In this document: one piece after another, positions 23,788-35,133 of the stretch
Position numbering within the stretch: position 1 is the first letter of the stretch
How the letters are laid out: the number at the start of each line of letters is the position of its first letter
Assembly: GCA_033725935.1 (NCBI GenBank)
Contig: MU867095.1
Coordinates: 62,001 to 126,000 of the forward strand
Source of the DNA: Cladorrhinum sp. PSN259
Lineage: Eukaryota; Ascomycota; Sordariomycetes; Sordariales; Podosporaceae
Length of the DNA stretch: 64,000 nucleotides
Direction of reading: 5' to 3'
The notes under the pieces: model-generated
Seen by the model: only the letters and a program-made list of their open reading frames with translations
What the model was told of the DNA's origin: nothing
The model's database searches: none
Translations under genes and position numbers: made by a program

Positions 23788-24410
23788 CTTGAGCCAGGCT
23801 TAGCCATCTTTGCGTCAGAGTGCCATGGCCAACTGATGAATTTCGCGGGCGCGTTGAGCTTGTTGACGCCGATATAGCCTGAGCATTGTTTTCTGTTTCA
23901 TCAGAAGAAGTTGCAATTTCCATGAATCCCCCCGCTGCAGAGTCTCAACCGACCCTCGAGATGGCCATCACCACCCAGACGATCCAATTGATCTCAGAGT
24001 TCCGTTGTCTTCAAAGCGCAAAGCGTAGTAAACTGAACAAGTCAGCCAGTGAGAGGGGCAACTAGTCTTGTATGTAGAGACTGGACAGACGAGATAATTG
24101 CCCGTTGTCCTTGTCTTTGCACATCTTTTCATGAGGTGCGAGCAGCACCCAGTCCTCAGTAACAATCGACAGTAACGCCCAGCATTCTCTTTTTCAACAG
24201 AATACCGCGCCGGGCTGATATAACCTTTCATCGTTAAAACTCAGTAATCGCCTCATCGGCCTCGACTGGGACGTTGGCTTCCGAGGTTGTTGAGCGGTCG
24301 AAGTGTGGGACAAGTTGACAATCCCAAGACCAAGTTGTGGTCATCCGTGGCAAGCTTAAGAGATCTTCGGTCTCTGGCTCAAAGCTGCCACCTTATGGCA
24401 GAAACAGGGA
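21442..24410. other. 3-kb intergenic region with ATG microsatellite; no confident gene
   Basis: Left part (21442 to about 22100): UPF1 promoter and leader. Right part: 3' flank of ADA1. In between, several overlapping open frames of 80-130 codons lie on both strands (22850-23690) without a recognisable domain. A spliced lineage-specific gene cannot be excluded. The ATG repeat at 23731-23787 would encode a Ser run on the minus strand. Confidence 0.45.
23731..23787. repeat. (ATG)n trinucleotide microsatellite
   Basis: About 19 ATG units with one interruption (ATA), in apparently non-coding DNA. Confidence 0.95.
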
Positions 24411-26020
24411 TTACCCAACAGCAAGACATGAATCCAACACCCCGTTGAGGAAGTCCCCATCTGCAGGGTCAGCGCCTTCCCATGTGATGACGCTATCGAC
24501 ATCCATATGATCAGAGTGGCTGTGATTAATGCCATTCGTAAGGGGTTCTGGCTTCTTCACGGCAGCAGGCCCAGCAAGATTTGGCGCATTGATGTTTGCC
24601 ACCACCCCACCCATGACAACATCTCCGTCTTCCTCTTCCTCTGGCACTTTCCTTTCTCTTCCGTCCACGTAGGTATAGTCATCCCAGTCTTGCAGTTCAC
24701 CTTCCCTATAGTCATTCAACACCGACTTGACGATAGTCGGGAAATTGCCCATCCCACAATCGCCAATCTCCAGCGCGAGCCGGAGATCTGCTATGTTTAA
24801 TGGACCTCTCTCACTTGCAGTTTTTGCTTCAACAGGTAACAACCCGGTCTTGTCGCGAATTAGCTCCCCTCTCTGGAAAGCCTCCTCCTCCCTAGCCAGT
24901 TGCTTCTTATACTTGTGCGTCATAACCCAGGCACTTCCTGGGCCAAACCCGGAACTACCAGAGTCGCCGGGGCCGTTGCTGCGGGTACGGCTGAAGATTC
25001 CTGACATGACTTCTTTCAAAAATGTTTCGGTAGCGAGCGCCATAAACTGTGCTGCGTTTGGCTCGTGGCCTGCCGTGAGGCCATTCTCGAAACAAAAGGG
25101 ACGCATCCGCGCCTCTACGCTTTTCACATCTGGAAACTCGCCTGATTCGACGGCTAATGGCTGAGCAAACCGTTTTCGTATTTCGAGGTCGATGTCTACA
25201 GGAGGAAGGGGTTGTTAGTGTGGGTGCTTATGTTTGGACGAAAAAGGGGCAAGTAAGCTTACTCATCGTTCCTAATTCTGGACCTCCCACCGCACTTGCT
25301 GGTACCTCTGCCGTCTTTGGATGCTTCACCCTGCTCTGCTCAGAAAATATGCTGGATAAAGAATCAAATGGATCAAACTATGAAATCTGTTAGCATCTCC
25401 AGAGCATAGTCTCATGAGACAAGCTCCCCAACTAACATCATTTTGTGCAATATCTTTGATCCTCCTCCTCTCCCGTGCTGGCAGCTGCATAACCTCCCCC
25501 TTTAACCTTCTCTCGGCGGCATCACCTGACACAGGCTTGTTGCCCGCTGTTGTTGAAGGCTTGTCATTCGCACTGACCCAGGGCGCAAGGCCCTGGTCGG
25601 GCATCTCCCTCGTGACATTGCCATATATAGCTGCGATGAGCTGGTTGTGAAGATGTTCTCGGTGGCCATCGGGGGAGGAAAGTATGGGATCTATGCGCTC
25701 GCTGAGCTCGGCTTGGTTTAGGCGACCTAGGGGTAGTGTTAGTTACTTGTATAGGTGAAAGGGGGGATTGGGGGGTTGGGATGCATACCTATAAAAAAGT
25801 TTGTTATTGTCTCTTTGTAGACGATCCATTGTTCGGTGCCAATGCTGGCCTTTAGCTGTGTGTAAATCGGTTCTAGGTCAATGCGGGCAGGTATAAGCTG
25901 GCTGGTTTTGACAGGTTTGTGTAGTGACGGAGCCGAAACATTGATTGTTTTGTTGCTCAGAATCGGGGTTGAGACACTGATGGATGGCCGACTCAGGGCG
26001 GCGGGGTCGATGTCGACCAT
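24411..26020 (-). CDS. hfi1: SAGA complex coactivator subunit Ada1 (Hfi1)
   Basis: The gene model is complement(24411..25195, 25263..25377, 25437..25726, 25789..26020), 473 aa. All three introns keep phase. Donors are GTATGC, GTTAGT and GTAAGC; branches include TAACTAAC and GCTAAC. The N-terminal part (about 40-75) has RIDLEPIYTQLKASIGTEQW, followed by LNQAELSERIDPIL and HLHNQLIAAIYGN, which is the SAGA-Tad1 pattern. The C-terminal half includes RMRPFCFENGL and LNIADLRLALEIGDCG. Hfi1/Ada1 pairs with Taf12 by a histone-fold-like interface and holds the SAGA core together, so it acts in nuclear histone acetylation and TBP delivery. The acidic tail is low complexity. The gene is divergent from the GCP3 gene. 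Confidence 0.88.
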
Positions 26021-26656
26021 TATGGTTGTATTTGGTGATGCGGATGCGTATGCGGTCCACGGGACTTGGAGGCGCGAGAGTTGTCGGGCTCTGGACTCTG
26101 GGGACAGTCGCGCGCGGAATGCTGCAGGTCGCGACGTGAAGGTGCAGTCATTGGCGCATCAAAAGATAGCCCAGGCTCATGCGATCGCAATTCCGAGATC
26201 AAAGCGATGGATATGGCATGGTGGCGTTGAAGAATGGATGGTGTTTGCTTCTATCAGCCAATTTGAGGTGGTCAGTTTTGGGTTAATGGGATGTCGTTGA
26301 AATTTGCGGATCCCGTCTCGGTCCATTCAGTGACGACTGAGTGCCGCAAAGGGGGCTGTTGGCAGGCCTGAAGCACTGAAGAAGAAGCTTTCGTGGGGTT
26401 GGAGATACTTGACAATGCACCTTAATTTGGTGGTCCATAAAGTACCTTTCTGACATGTCCCGTGTTTGGGCGCTGCTTTGTACTTTCTTGGCGCTCTTTC
26501 AGCAGCAATGAACCCCCCGTCGCGTCGCTCTGTCGCGTATCATATTCCCCTCCTTCGCAGCGAGGGACAATAACTACTCGATACATTGGAAATAAGAAAA
26601 CTAGAAAACGGCTGAACAATGAGCATACAGAACTAGATCCAACACACAATGCAACC
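26021..26656. promoter_or_regulatory. Divergent promoter region, hfi1/ada1 and GCP3
   Basis: 636 bp lie between the divergent start codons. No coding exon is visible; an open frame on the plus strand (25881-26300) overlaps ADA1 exon 1 and looks spurious. Confidence 0.5.
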
Positions 26657-29644
26657 ATGGCTCCGGATCCGCGCAGAGTATCCAATGCCATTGACAGTTT
26701 GATTACACACTTGGTGCCCAGCAACCCAAACGATAGCGAGCAACAGGCGCAAGAGAGACACGATGCTTGTTTCGATCTCGTTCGGACCATACTAGAACGG
26801 TGAGGGCTCCTCTGAGATCTCGCCGTCAATTTCAGTCGCTGATATCAATTCCCTAGCCCTGGCTCACCCTCCATATCAGCCGACGTCAACCACGCCTACG
26901 ACTTGATCAAACGGAACCTCATCCAGACCAATCCCAGCCAGGCACTGAAATTCTCCAATTTATACACTCGGCTTCTATCATTGCCCGTTTTAAACCAGAA
27001 ATGGGCAATCCTCTACCTTCTATACCAGCTCGCCGACTCCCCGGACCCAAATGAGCCCCCACCACCTACTCCCGCAAGACAGCCACAACCACAACCGCAA
27101 CCTTTGCAACGAGAGCCGTCGCATAGAGATGGGAGGGAGTCAAGGGAAACCAGGGATTCTAGGGATGTCAGAGAAACAGGCCCTCGAGGTTCAGCACGGT
27201 CACTCGTGGATAAGGAAAGACTCTCACAGGTATCAACTCCAGCACCTGCCGTGTCCGAGGAGGAGGTTGTCAGCAACGCTTTTGCGCCTGATGGCTTGAA
27301 GAAACTTCCTGCCGAACGGCCTAGGCGGAACACGACGACAGAGGAAGCGCCATCAGGTCAAGGAGTAGATGAATCATTCAAGAGGACCGCACCACCAGCA
27401 AGGGATGTATCTATAAAGTCAACCCTACTCGCAGACAACTCGGTTGAGTTCGAGCCTTCCGAGATGGGTCTCCTCAGGGATCTTCCGTTCACTCTTCAAG
27501 GGCTTTCGTCAACCACCTTGCCGTTTGCCAAGGACACTGTGTTGAAGTTGCCACCAACGTTACCTTCTCCAATCATATCTCTGTTACACACTCTTGCGGA
27601 ACCTTCATTACTGTACCGAGGTCTTTCTGGTTTTGTAAAGTCACCTGCCAAGGGATTATTGGGCCAGAGTCTTCGAGCTGCCATTAACAATGAGCTCCGG
27701 TCATACCTTACCCTAGTAGCAACGCTCGAGGGCCAAATACGTCGGGCGCTCTCATCATTGGACGAGACAGCGCCTCGAGGCGGCATTGGCAAAGCTGGCG
27801 TCACATTGAAACGATGTGTCGTCTGGACTCGGGAAGCTACCATGGGGCTCCGGCTCATGTCACTCATTGCAGAGGAGAGTAATAGCAAACAGGGTGGCCA
27901 ACTGATCAGTCTGATTCACGGCTTTTCCAACTCTCATGGAGACCCGGTAGTAGCCGCCTTTGCAGAACGTTTGCTTGCTGACGTTACTCGGCCATTTTAT
28001 GACATTCTTAGGCGTTGGATTTATGACGGAGAGCTATCGGACCCTCATCTTGAGTTCTTCGTCCGGGAGCAGAACCCAAACAATGAAGGCCAGAAGGAGG
28101 TCAAGGCTAAAGGCCAGGCTAGTGTCTGGAATTCCAAGTACGAAGTCGTCGGTACCATGGTGCCCAGCATCATGACTGCGGACTTTGCGAAAAAGGTATT
28201 TCTTATTGGCAAGTCCTTGAACTTTATCCGCCACAGTTGCGGTGACAGCCAGTGGGTGGATGCCTACAGCAAGACGTCGTCCAAGGAGCTGAGATATGGC
28301 GACACCGCTACGTTGGAGAAATGGATCGACGAGGCGTACAAGGCGACGATGCAGCGGCTAATGTCACTTATGACCAACCGATTCCATCTCTTTGACCATT
28401 TGCAAGCGCTCAAGAGCTACATTCTCCTGGGCCAGGGTGATTTCATTGCGTTGCTGATGGAATCCTTGGCCGCGAACTTGGACCGTCCGGCAGGCGCACA
28501 GTACCGTCACACACTCACGGCTCAGCTGGAGCATGCCATCAGGGGATCCAATGCCCAGTACGACAAGGACGAGGTTCTCCGCAGATTGGACGCGCGTATG
28601 CTCCAGCTGAGCCACGGCGACATCGGTTGGGACTGCTTCACGCTCGAATACAAGATTGATGCGCCCGTAGATGTTGTTGTGACGGAATGGGGCAACCGAC
28701 AATATCTCAAGGTGTTCAACTTCCTCTGGCGCATCAAGCGGGTCGAGTTTGCGCTTTCTGCGCTCTGGCGGAAGTGCATGACTGGAGCTCGAGGCGTACT
28801 GCAGACATCAGACGAAAATGTTTTGCAGACGTGGAAGAGCACCCGCGGCACCCTGGCGGAGATGATCCATTTTGTTGGGCAGTTGCAGTATTATATCCTT
28901 TTTGAAGTGATTGAGTCGAGCTGGACGGAGCTGCAGAAGAATATCAGGAAGGAGGACTGTACGCTCGATGATTTGATCACGGCGCACACCAAATATCTGA
29001 CTTCTATTACTCATAAGGGGTTGCTCGGCGCCAGGAGGAGACAATACCACGAGGCGCAGAAGGAAGCGGCCGCAATGGGGAGGGATGCGGGCGAGGTGGA
29101 AGATAGGAACTCGTACATGGTTCAGTTGAGTGAGCTGTTGAGAACCATGTTGGCGTATAGAGATAGTGTGGATGGGTTGTATTCGTGGTCGGTGTCGGAT
29201 TTTACACGAAGGCAAGAGGTTGATACTGTCAGTTTGATGAGGAGAAATCAGGCTGGAAGCAGGAATCATAAGGGATCCACTGGAGAGGTTGATTATCCTG
29301 CGGGCGGAAACGCCGATGATCCGTTTGCTTCTGCTGGAGGCGCGGGAGCACTCAAGTCGGAGTTCCCGGCGCTCCAAGAGAGACTGAAGCAGCTGGGGCA
29401 GTCATTTAGGACGAGACTGCAGATTCTGCTGGGAGATTTGGCGTACCAGCCCGATGTGGACATGCGCTTCCTGGGGGTGTCGATGAACTTTAACGATGTG
29501 TATCAGCCGGTTAGGAGGAAGGCGAAGAGTACGGCCAGTGCCGCGGCTGCGGCTGCTGCGGCGGCGGGACAGGAAAAGGGACAGGCGCAGGGCGGTGCTG
29601 CGAATGTTTCTTTTTCAGCATCCATGTCTACTGCTAGAGCTTAG
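26657..29644 (+). CDS. Gamma-tubulin complex component 3 (GCP3/Spc98/Alp6)
   Basis: The gene model is join(26657..26799, 26857..29644), 976 aa. The 57-bp intron splits an Arg codon. The start is ACCATGG. The N terminus is helical. Residues about 90-200 form a Pro/Gln then Arg/Glu/Ser-rich insertion (REPSHRDGRESRETRDSRD) of low complexity. The Spc97/Spc98 GRIP1 region starts around EMGLLRDLPFTLQGLSS, and the GRIP2 region includes DCFTLEYKIDAPVDVV, KVFNFLWRIKRVEFALS and a helical domain with RYMPDVDM-like closing sequence (QPDVDMRFLGVSMNFNDVYQ). The complex nucleates microtubules at the spindle pole body by recruiting gamma-tubulin. The tail has an Ala run. Assignment to GCP3 rather than GCP2 rests on overall pattern and length. 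Confidence 0.88.
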
Positions 29645-30554
29645 GAGGCTCGTCGGGAGGCTCGGGTCATGGAGGAGGTGGGACTTACGAGGAGGATGTC
29701 ACCAAGGGGAAAGGGAACGATGAGGAGTGAGGATGCGAGTCCCAAGAGGATGTCCCCAAGGACCAAAGGGACGCCGGTGGGTGCTGGGATGCAGAGGTCG
29801 CCGGATAGAATCAGGACGCAGGGATAGTACGGTGTTGGGTGTTTTAGTGCTGTTATGATATCCCCGGGTATGGTTGGGAGGGTCAAAAGAGTATGGTTGA
29901 TAGAAGACTTGTTAGGTTGGTTGGTGCTGTTATCATGGCGAGATCTTGGCTGGTCTATGGAGCTATATGGGATATGCCGAAAACTAGCATATTGATATTC
30001 TTGTTCTTACATATACGCGAGGCTTGCCCGTTTGTGTTTCTAGCTCATGCTCGTCGCCCCTGTTTATGTAGCTCCCGACTTGTCGAGACCAGGGTTAGGG
30101 TTTAGTAAGCTCCTTCGTGTAAGTCATTACTGTACCACGACGACGACGATTACATGTATCTGACGAAGTAAACAAACCACAGGTAATAGAAATAGGCCTT
30201 GCAAAGTGTTCATTTGATATATTTGAGCAAAGACTAATCTTTGATTTTTGCAATGCTGGAAATACAATTCCGTGCCATGTCACGACCTTGTGCCCCCCTG
30301 TCTTTTGACTTACAAATCATGCTGTCACTAACAAACCAACCTGGTATCTGAACTGCCTTCACCTCCTTTTCATCAACCATCTCTTTTCATATCATCAAAT
30401 TTGAAAGAAATAAATCTAGAAATGTGGAAGATCGTATAGCATTGACTCAAAAGCCGTTCTTTCATTTTTGTTTTAACAGTTATTCAGGTGACCCCCGTCA
30501 CTCAATTGGCGTCAACACACATCCAACACCAACCGTGAACCGAGCTCGCTCACC
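29645..30554. other. Intergenic region with telomere-like motif
   Basis: 3' flank of the GCP3 gene and promoter of the MFS gene. A run AGGGTTAGGGTTTAG at 30091-30105 matches about two TTAGGG telomere units. Nothing else stands out. Confidence 0.5.
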
Positions 30555-32435
30555 ATGACCCTCGAACCAGACCGCCGCCGCCGCCGCCGGCACCCCCGGA
30601 ATGATGATGATGATGTTGTTGATGATGAAAGCCCAACTCCCACATCTTCAGTCACAGCAACTGAGGATACACCCCTCCTCCCAGAGTCAGAACACAGCTC
30701 CGTCACCGCCCGGGATGATGTCTCCCCTCCTTCACCTATCCGACCATCTCTCGTTGCCGAATCTAGCCAGCCAGAACTAGGCTGGAAGAGAGCAACATGC
30801 ATAACCTTCAGCATGTGGGTATTAATCTTTCTCCAAGGTAAGTTTCTTATTACATTTTTCATACCATCATCATCTCCATCATAAATCAACGATGACTAAT
30901 AAAGTAATGAAAAAAAAAAAGCGAGCAACATGTCGGGCATCTCGACGACCCAATCGACCATAGCAGCGGACTTAAATTCGTACCAGTACGCAATGTGGTT
31001 CACGTCCTCGTACATGATCAGCATGTCCTCCACCGCCCCGCTGGTCGGCCGGCTCAGCATGTTGTTCTCCCCGGGCGTGATGCTCCTCTTTGCTTCCCTC
31101 TGCTTCTCCCTCGGTGCCGTCATTACTTCTGTCGCACCGACCTTTGCGGTTTTTATTCTGGGCAGGGTCCTCTGCGGCATTGCCAGCGGGGGACTGATGA
31201 CGCTCTGCTTGATTCTGGTCATTCAGTTGACTTCTAAACGGAGAAGGGGTCTGTGGATCGGCCTGACCAACGCGGGTTTCACGCTCGGAGTGAGCTTCGG
31301 CGCGGTGGTGTTTGGGGGTTTACTGCCTGTTATCGGGTGGAGGTGGCTGTTTGCGAGCCAGAGCCCCTTGGCGCTCCTGGCCGGGATTGGGCTGTGGCTT
31401 AGTTTGCCTCCTCCTCCGGAACCAAAGGAGGAGGAGGGTTTGCAAGCGGGAGGTGGAGGGATCAAAAACGTTGACTGGCCTGGAGCGGTGACCCTGGCGG
31501 CCACGATTACCTTGTTCCTGTACTCGCTGAGCAACACCTTCTCGCTGTTTCCCTTTCTGCTGTCCTTCTTCACCTTTGCTGGGTTTGTTTACTTTGAGCA
31601 GACGCACCCCAGGCCCATCATCCCGCTGGAGGTTTTGGTTTCCAGGCCGATTTTGTTGTCATGCTTGGCTCAGTTGGGGTTCATGGCTTCCAGGTGGACT
31701 GTCTTGTTCTACTCGCCGATATTTGTGTTGGCGGTTAGGGGACTGAGCCCCGCTGTTGCGGGTTCGGTGCTGATACCTACCAACCTTGGATTCGGAATGG
31801 GCGGGCTGATAGTGGGAGGATTACACATCAAGCGGGCTGGGTCGTTCTGGGGCGCTGCGGTTTTGTCGTTGTTGTTTTTCGGCGTCGCATTGCTGGCTTT
31901 GGGCTTTGAGAGTAATGGGAGCGCAAAGTGGGAGGTGTACGTGGGCATTATTTTTATTAATGGGTTGTGTACGGGTGCGGCGGTGAACTACAGCTTGGCC
32001 CATCTGTTACATGTCTCCGAACCGGGGATGCATTTTATTGTTACTGGGTTGTTGGCTACTTTCCGGGGATTCGCGGGCAGTTTTGGAACTGCCGTTGGGG
32101 GTGGGGTCTTTGCACGGACGTTGAAAAATAGCTTGAGGGAAGGGTTTGAGAAGATTCACGGTTGGACTTTGGACGATAGGACGGAGAAGCTGATTACGGT
32201 TCTGTTAGGGAGTCCGGCGAAGGTATGGGAGGAAGGCTTCTTGACTGTTGCGGAGAGGGAGGTAGCTATTTGGGGATATGAAAGGGCTCTGGAGGTTTTG
32301 TACAAGAGCGCGGCCGCGGTTTGTCTTGTGGTGTTGATTCTGCAGATCGGAACTGGGTGGACGGCGCCGGTGATCAAGGACGAGGAAGAGGTTGGGGGGT
32401 TGGTCAGGGAGGCGGATCCGAGCATGGAGGTTTAA
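30555..32435 (+). CDS. Major facilitator superfamily transporter, DHA2-like (14-TM type)
   Basis: The gene model is join(30555..30837, 30922..32435), 598 aa. The 84-bp intron ends in an A run plus G and splits an Ala codon inside the first membrane segment: WVLIFLQ joins ASNMSGISTTQSTIAADL. The cytosolic N terminus (about 1-78) has an Arg run, an Asp run and Ser/Pro-rich sequence. TM1 follows directly. The loop after TM2 has PLVGRLSMLF (motif A type). Motif C is visible as AGFTLGVSFGAVVFGG, typical of proton-driven drug or amino-acid antiporters. About 12-14 membrane helices can be counted. The nearest known types are fungal vacuolar basic amino acid or multidrug exporters; the substrate cannot be assigned. 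The neighbour downstream is the QUTR-like gene. Confidence 0.85.
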
Positions 32436-35133
32436 GAGACCTATACAAGAGCACTTGGCCATGGTTCCCGCGGGGACATTGTAAAATAAGGTACATAGAT
32501 GTTTAGACTTGGGAGTTAGGTGAGGTCTTATATTTGGATTTGTAACGCTCTTGGTTGTGATAGATATCTCCGTTCCCTGTAGCTTCTTTATATTGACAGA
32601 GACGAAACTTGGAATCATTGACTGGCCTGCTACGTTGTTTTCTCGAAACGGGATGACCTCTCATCCTGCCTCATCAATAGCAAAACATTGAGCAGCCCGA
32701 AAAGTCCATGAGATTCACAGGACCCCACGCTCCTGTCCATGTAAGTACAATGCTCAGATTTGCGACCAGATGTGAAATACGAATTTCATCACAATAGTCA
32801 CATGCTATGGTTGCACGTGTGTTGAATAAGTCGTCCACGTGGCATGAGTATACAGTCAATAGTTCGGCTCGGACTCGCCTATCTCTCCGTCTTCCACTCA
32901 TTCGTCGCGATATCTTTGGGCCGAGAACTCTGGGACTCCTTCAAGATTTTCCAGCAGTAGTATCGAACGGATAACTTTCCTTTGAAACCATGGATCACCA
33001 TGAAAGTGATTCACATCCTAGCAAGAGCCCAGACTGCTGATTTTGGATAGCAGCTCACCCACTAGTGGTCTAGAGTTGTTCTGCGTGAAGCTATCTCGTT
33101 GTGATCCCAGTCCGTCCCATCGCAAAGTATTGCTCGGAGAATTCAACCGCGGTGTATACCGGAACCACGCGGAAAGCAGGCAATCTCTGGCAGAACCGGG
33201 TAGATCTCTTTGGGCCTGTATGATGAAAATAAATATAACCTTTTCAACCCTCCCTTGACAGGGCCCCGGGTCTATTCAGGCTGAATTCAGGAGAATCATG
33301 ACGATCCAAGATGGGAGCATGGCAAAAACGGGGGATGAGAAAAGGAGGGTTACAGCTGTAACCGTTTCAACTGGAGGGAGGTAAGTAGCCGGGATTGGTA
33401 TTTGGAGGGGCCAAAACGGTGACGATGGATCATAGCTTCGTGATAAGAAGTTCCTATTCTGGGTGTGGATGGAAATAGCAATTCCCGTGTACCTGGGAAT
33501 TTTCTGCGAGACGGTTGGTTCATGGATTCCATCCATGGGAAATTGACGGAAAATTACAACCCATGAACCCTTAATGCATGCAGGTGCTTTTGCGTGATGT
33601 GTGGCGTCGAGTGTGAAATACCAAGGGGAAGAATACCAGCTAGTCTACGGTTCTGCTTGAAAGGGCGTCCATCCATCCCGCAGCAGCAAAAACAGCGCCC
33701 GGATGAATTGGAGACTCCCCGGAAATTTAGGGCCCTTCAAGTGGCCGCCTTCTGAAGATGATCTGCGGGAATACAAGATCGTTCTGATGGTTGCCTGAAA
33801 TCCAACAACCGTATTGGCGGACTTTTAACGATAAATTCTCCAGGCGCATCCAGTGATGGAGAAACTGTGGAGACGCCGCGGGGGATCCCTGCTAGTCGCT
33901 ACTTACCCAGCATCCAATTCACTTGGAACAGTGTCGTTCTTGGAGTGCTTCTTGCAGAATTTCATTTTTCAAGCAGATCACTTTGTTTCTTGTCTTTGAA
34001 AATCCCAGTCGAGTGGTGAGAGTATATTCATAGGCGCGCGGAATGAAACCCATTCGGTCTGTTCCGACGTAACGCGACGGGCGGTTGAATTGGAGCGTCT
34101 CGATCCCCTCACAAACGGACCTGCGGGTGTGATCATCCATCCCATCTCAAAGAGTTTGGCATCTTCACTTGAGATCCGACGGAGCGTCTGGGTTGATCTA
34201 CCCGCCCATCAAGTGACGGACATTTCATTCACGGCATTCGGAGCGGCAAGTCAAACGTCACGGATCGATTCATGGAGATAGGTATCTTCACGGACGACAA
34301 TATCATCAAGTAGATGGTGGAACTCGATGCTGTATTCCAGCCAGTCCCACGCCGAGCCCGTCCCCCCTGGCTAGCGACTAACACACTGCGTAGCACTCTG
34401 ATAATCCGACCCAGCTTCTTGTGTTATCTGGATCGCTCGCCGTTGTTCCAGCCGTCTGAGTGACGGTAAAACAAACCGTCGGCGAAATATTTCGGCTGTC
34501 TTGGCGGTCAACGAGGAGCCAATATACGCTATCTGCCTTCCAGAATCTCTTGATCTCGAGAAACCTTTGTCCAAAACCCCCAACTCGCAACATCACATCC
34601 ACCCAGAATGACGCGTCTAAATTCTAGGCGGTGATATACCCGGGCCTTTCCATTGCGCAGTATTTGGTGTCCTAGACCCGCTCCGTTTTGTGTTACTTTT
34701 ACCGGTTGTCAATCCCCGGCTGTATTGTGAGGCTCTGATGCCGGCACACCTACTACGACTTGGCCGTCCGACTGTCTCTTACAACATTGCATCTTCTTTT
34801 GATTCTTCCCGAACAAACTTGTTTGGATACGTCTAGCCGCCAACCAGTCTCGTCACTGCCACGATAACGTCAACACAATCTACCGACGACCTCACTGCCT
34901 CCGGTTTATCGCATCTGACAAGGATCCGAGTTGCCCGGATTACGACCGACTTCGCAATTCCGGCAGCCAAGGTCATGCACATTAGGTTCCCACATCAGGA
35001 TCCTGCTTCTTTGTGGCTGGATTTGAGTCGAGGCCTGGGAGTGAAAGCGAGCAGCTCACGCCCAGATTAGACTTACAATAGGGCAACCATCATCAAGAGA
35101 ACCCCGTGGCCAGGAAAGAGTGAAGCAGCTGTC
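32436..35133. other. 2.7-kb intergenic region upstream of the QUTR-like gene
   Basis: No convincing coding exon. A possible acceptor (about 35073-35079) opens a frame that runs into the QUTR-like ORF upstream of its first ATG, so the gene could have an additional 5' exon here. I looked for a shikimate-kinase P-loop upstream and found none. The length suggests a long regulated promoter or leader. Confidence 0.4.
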
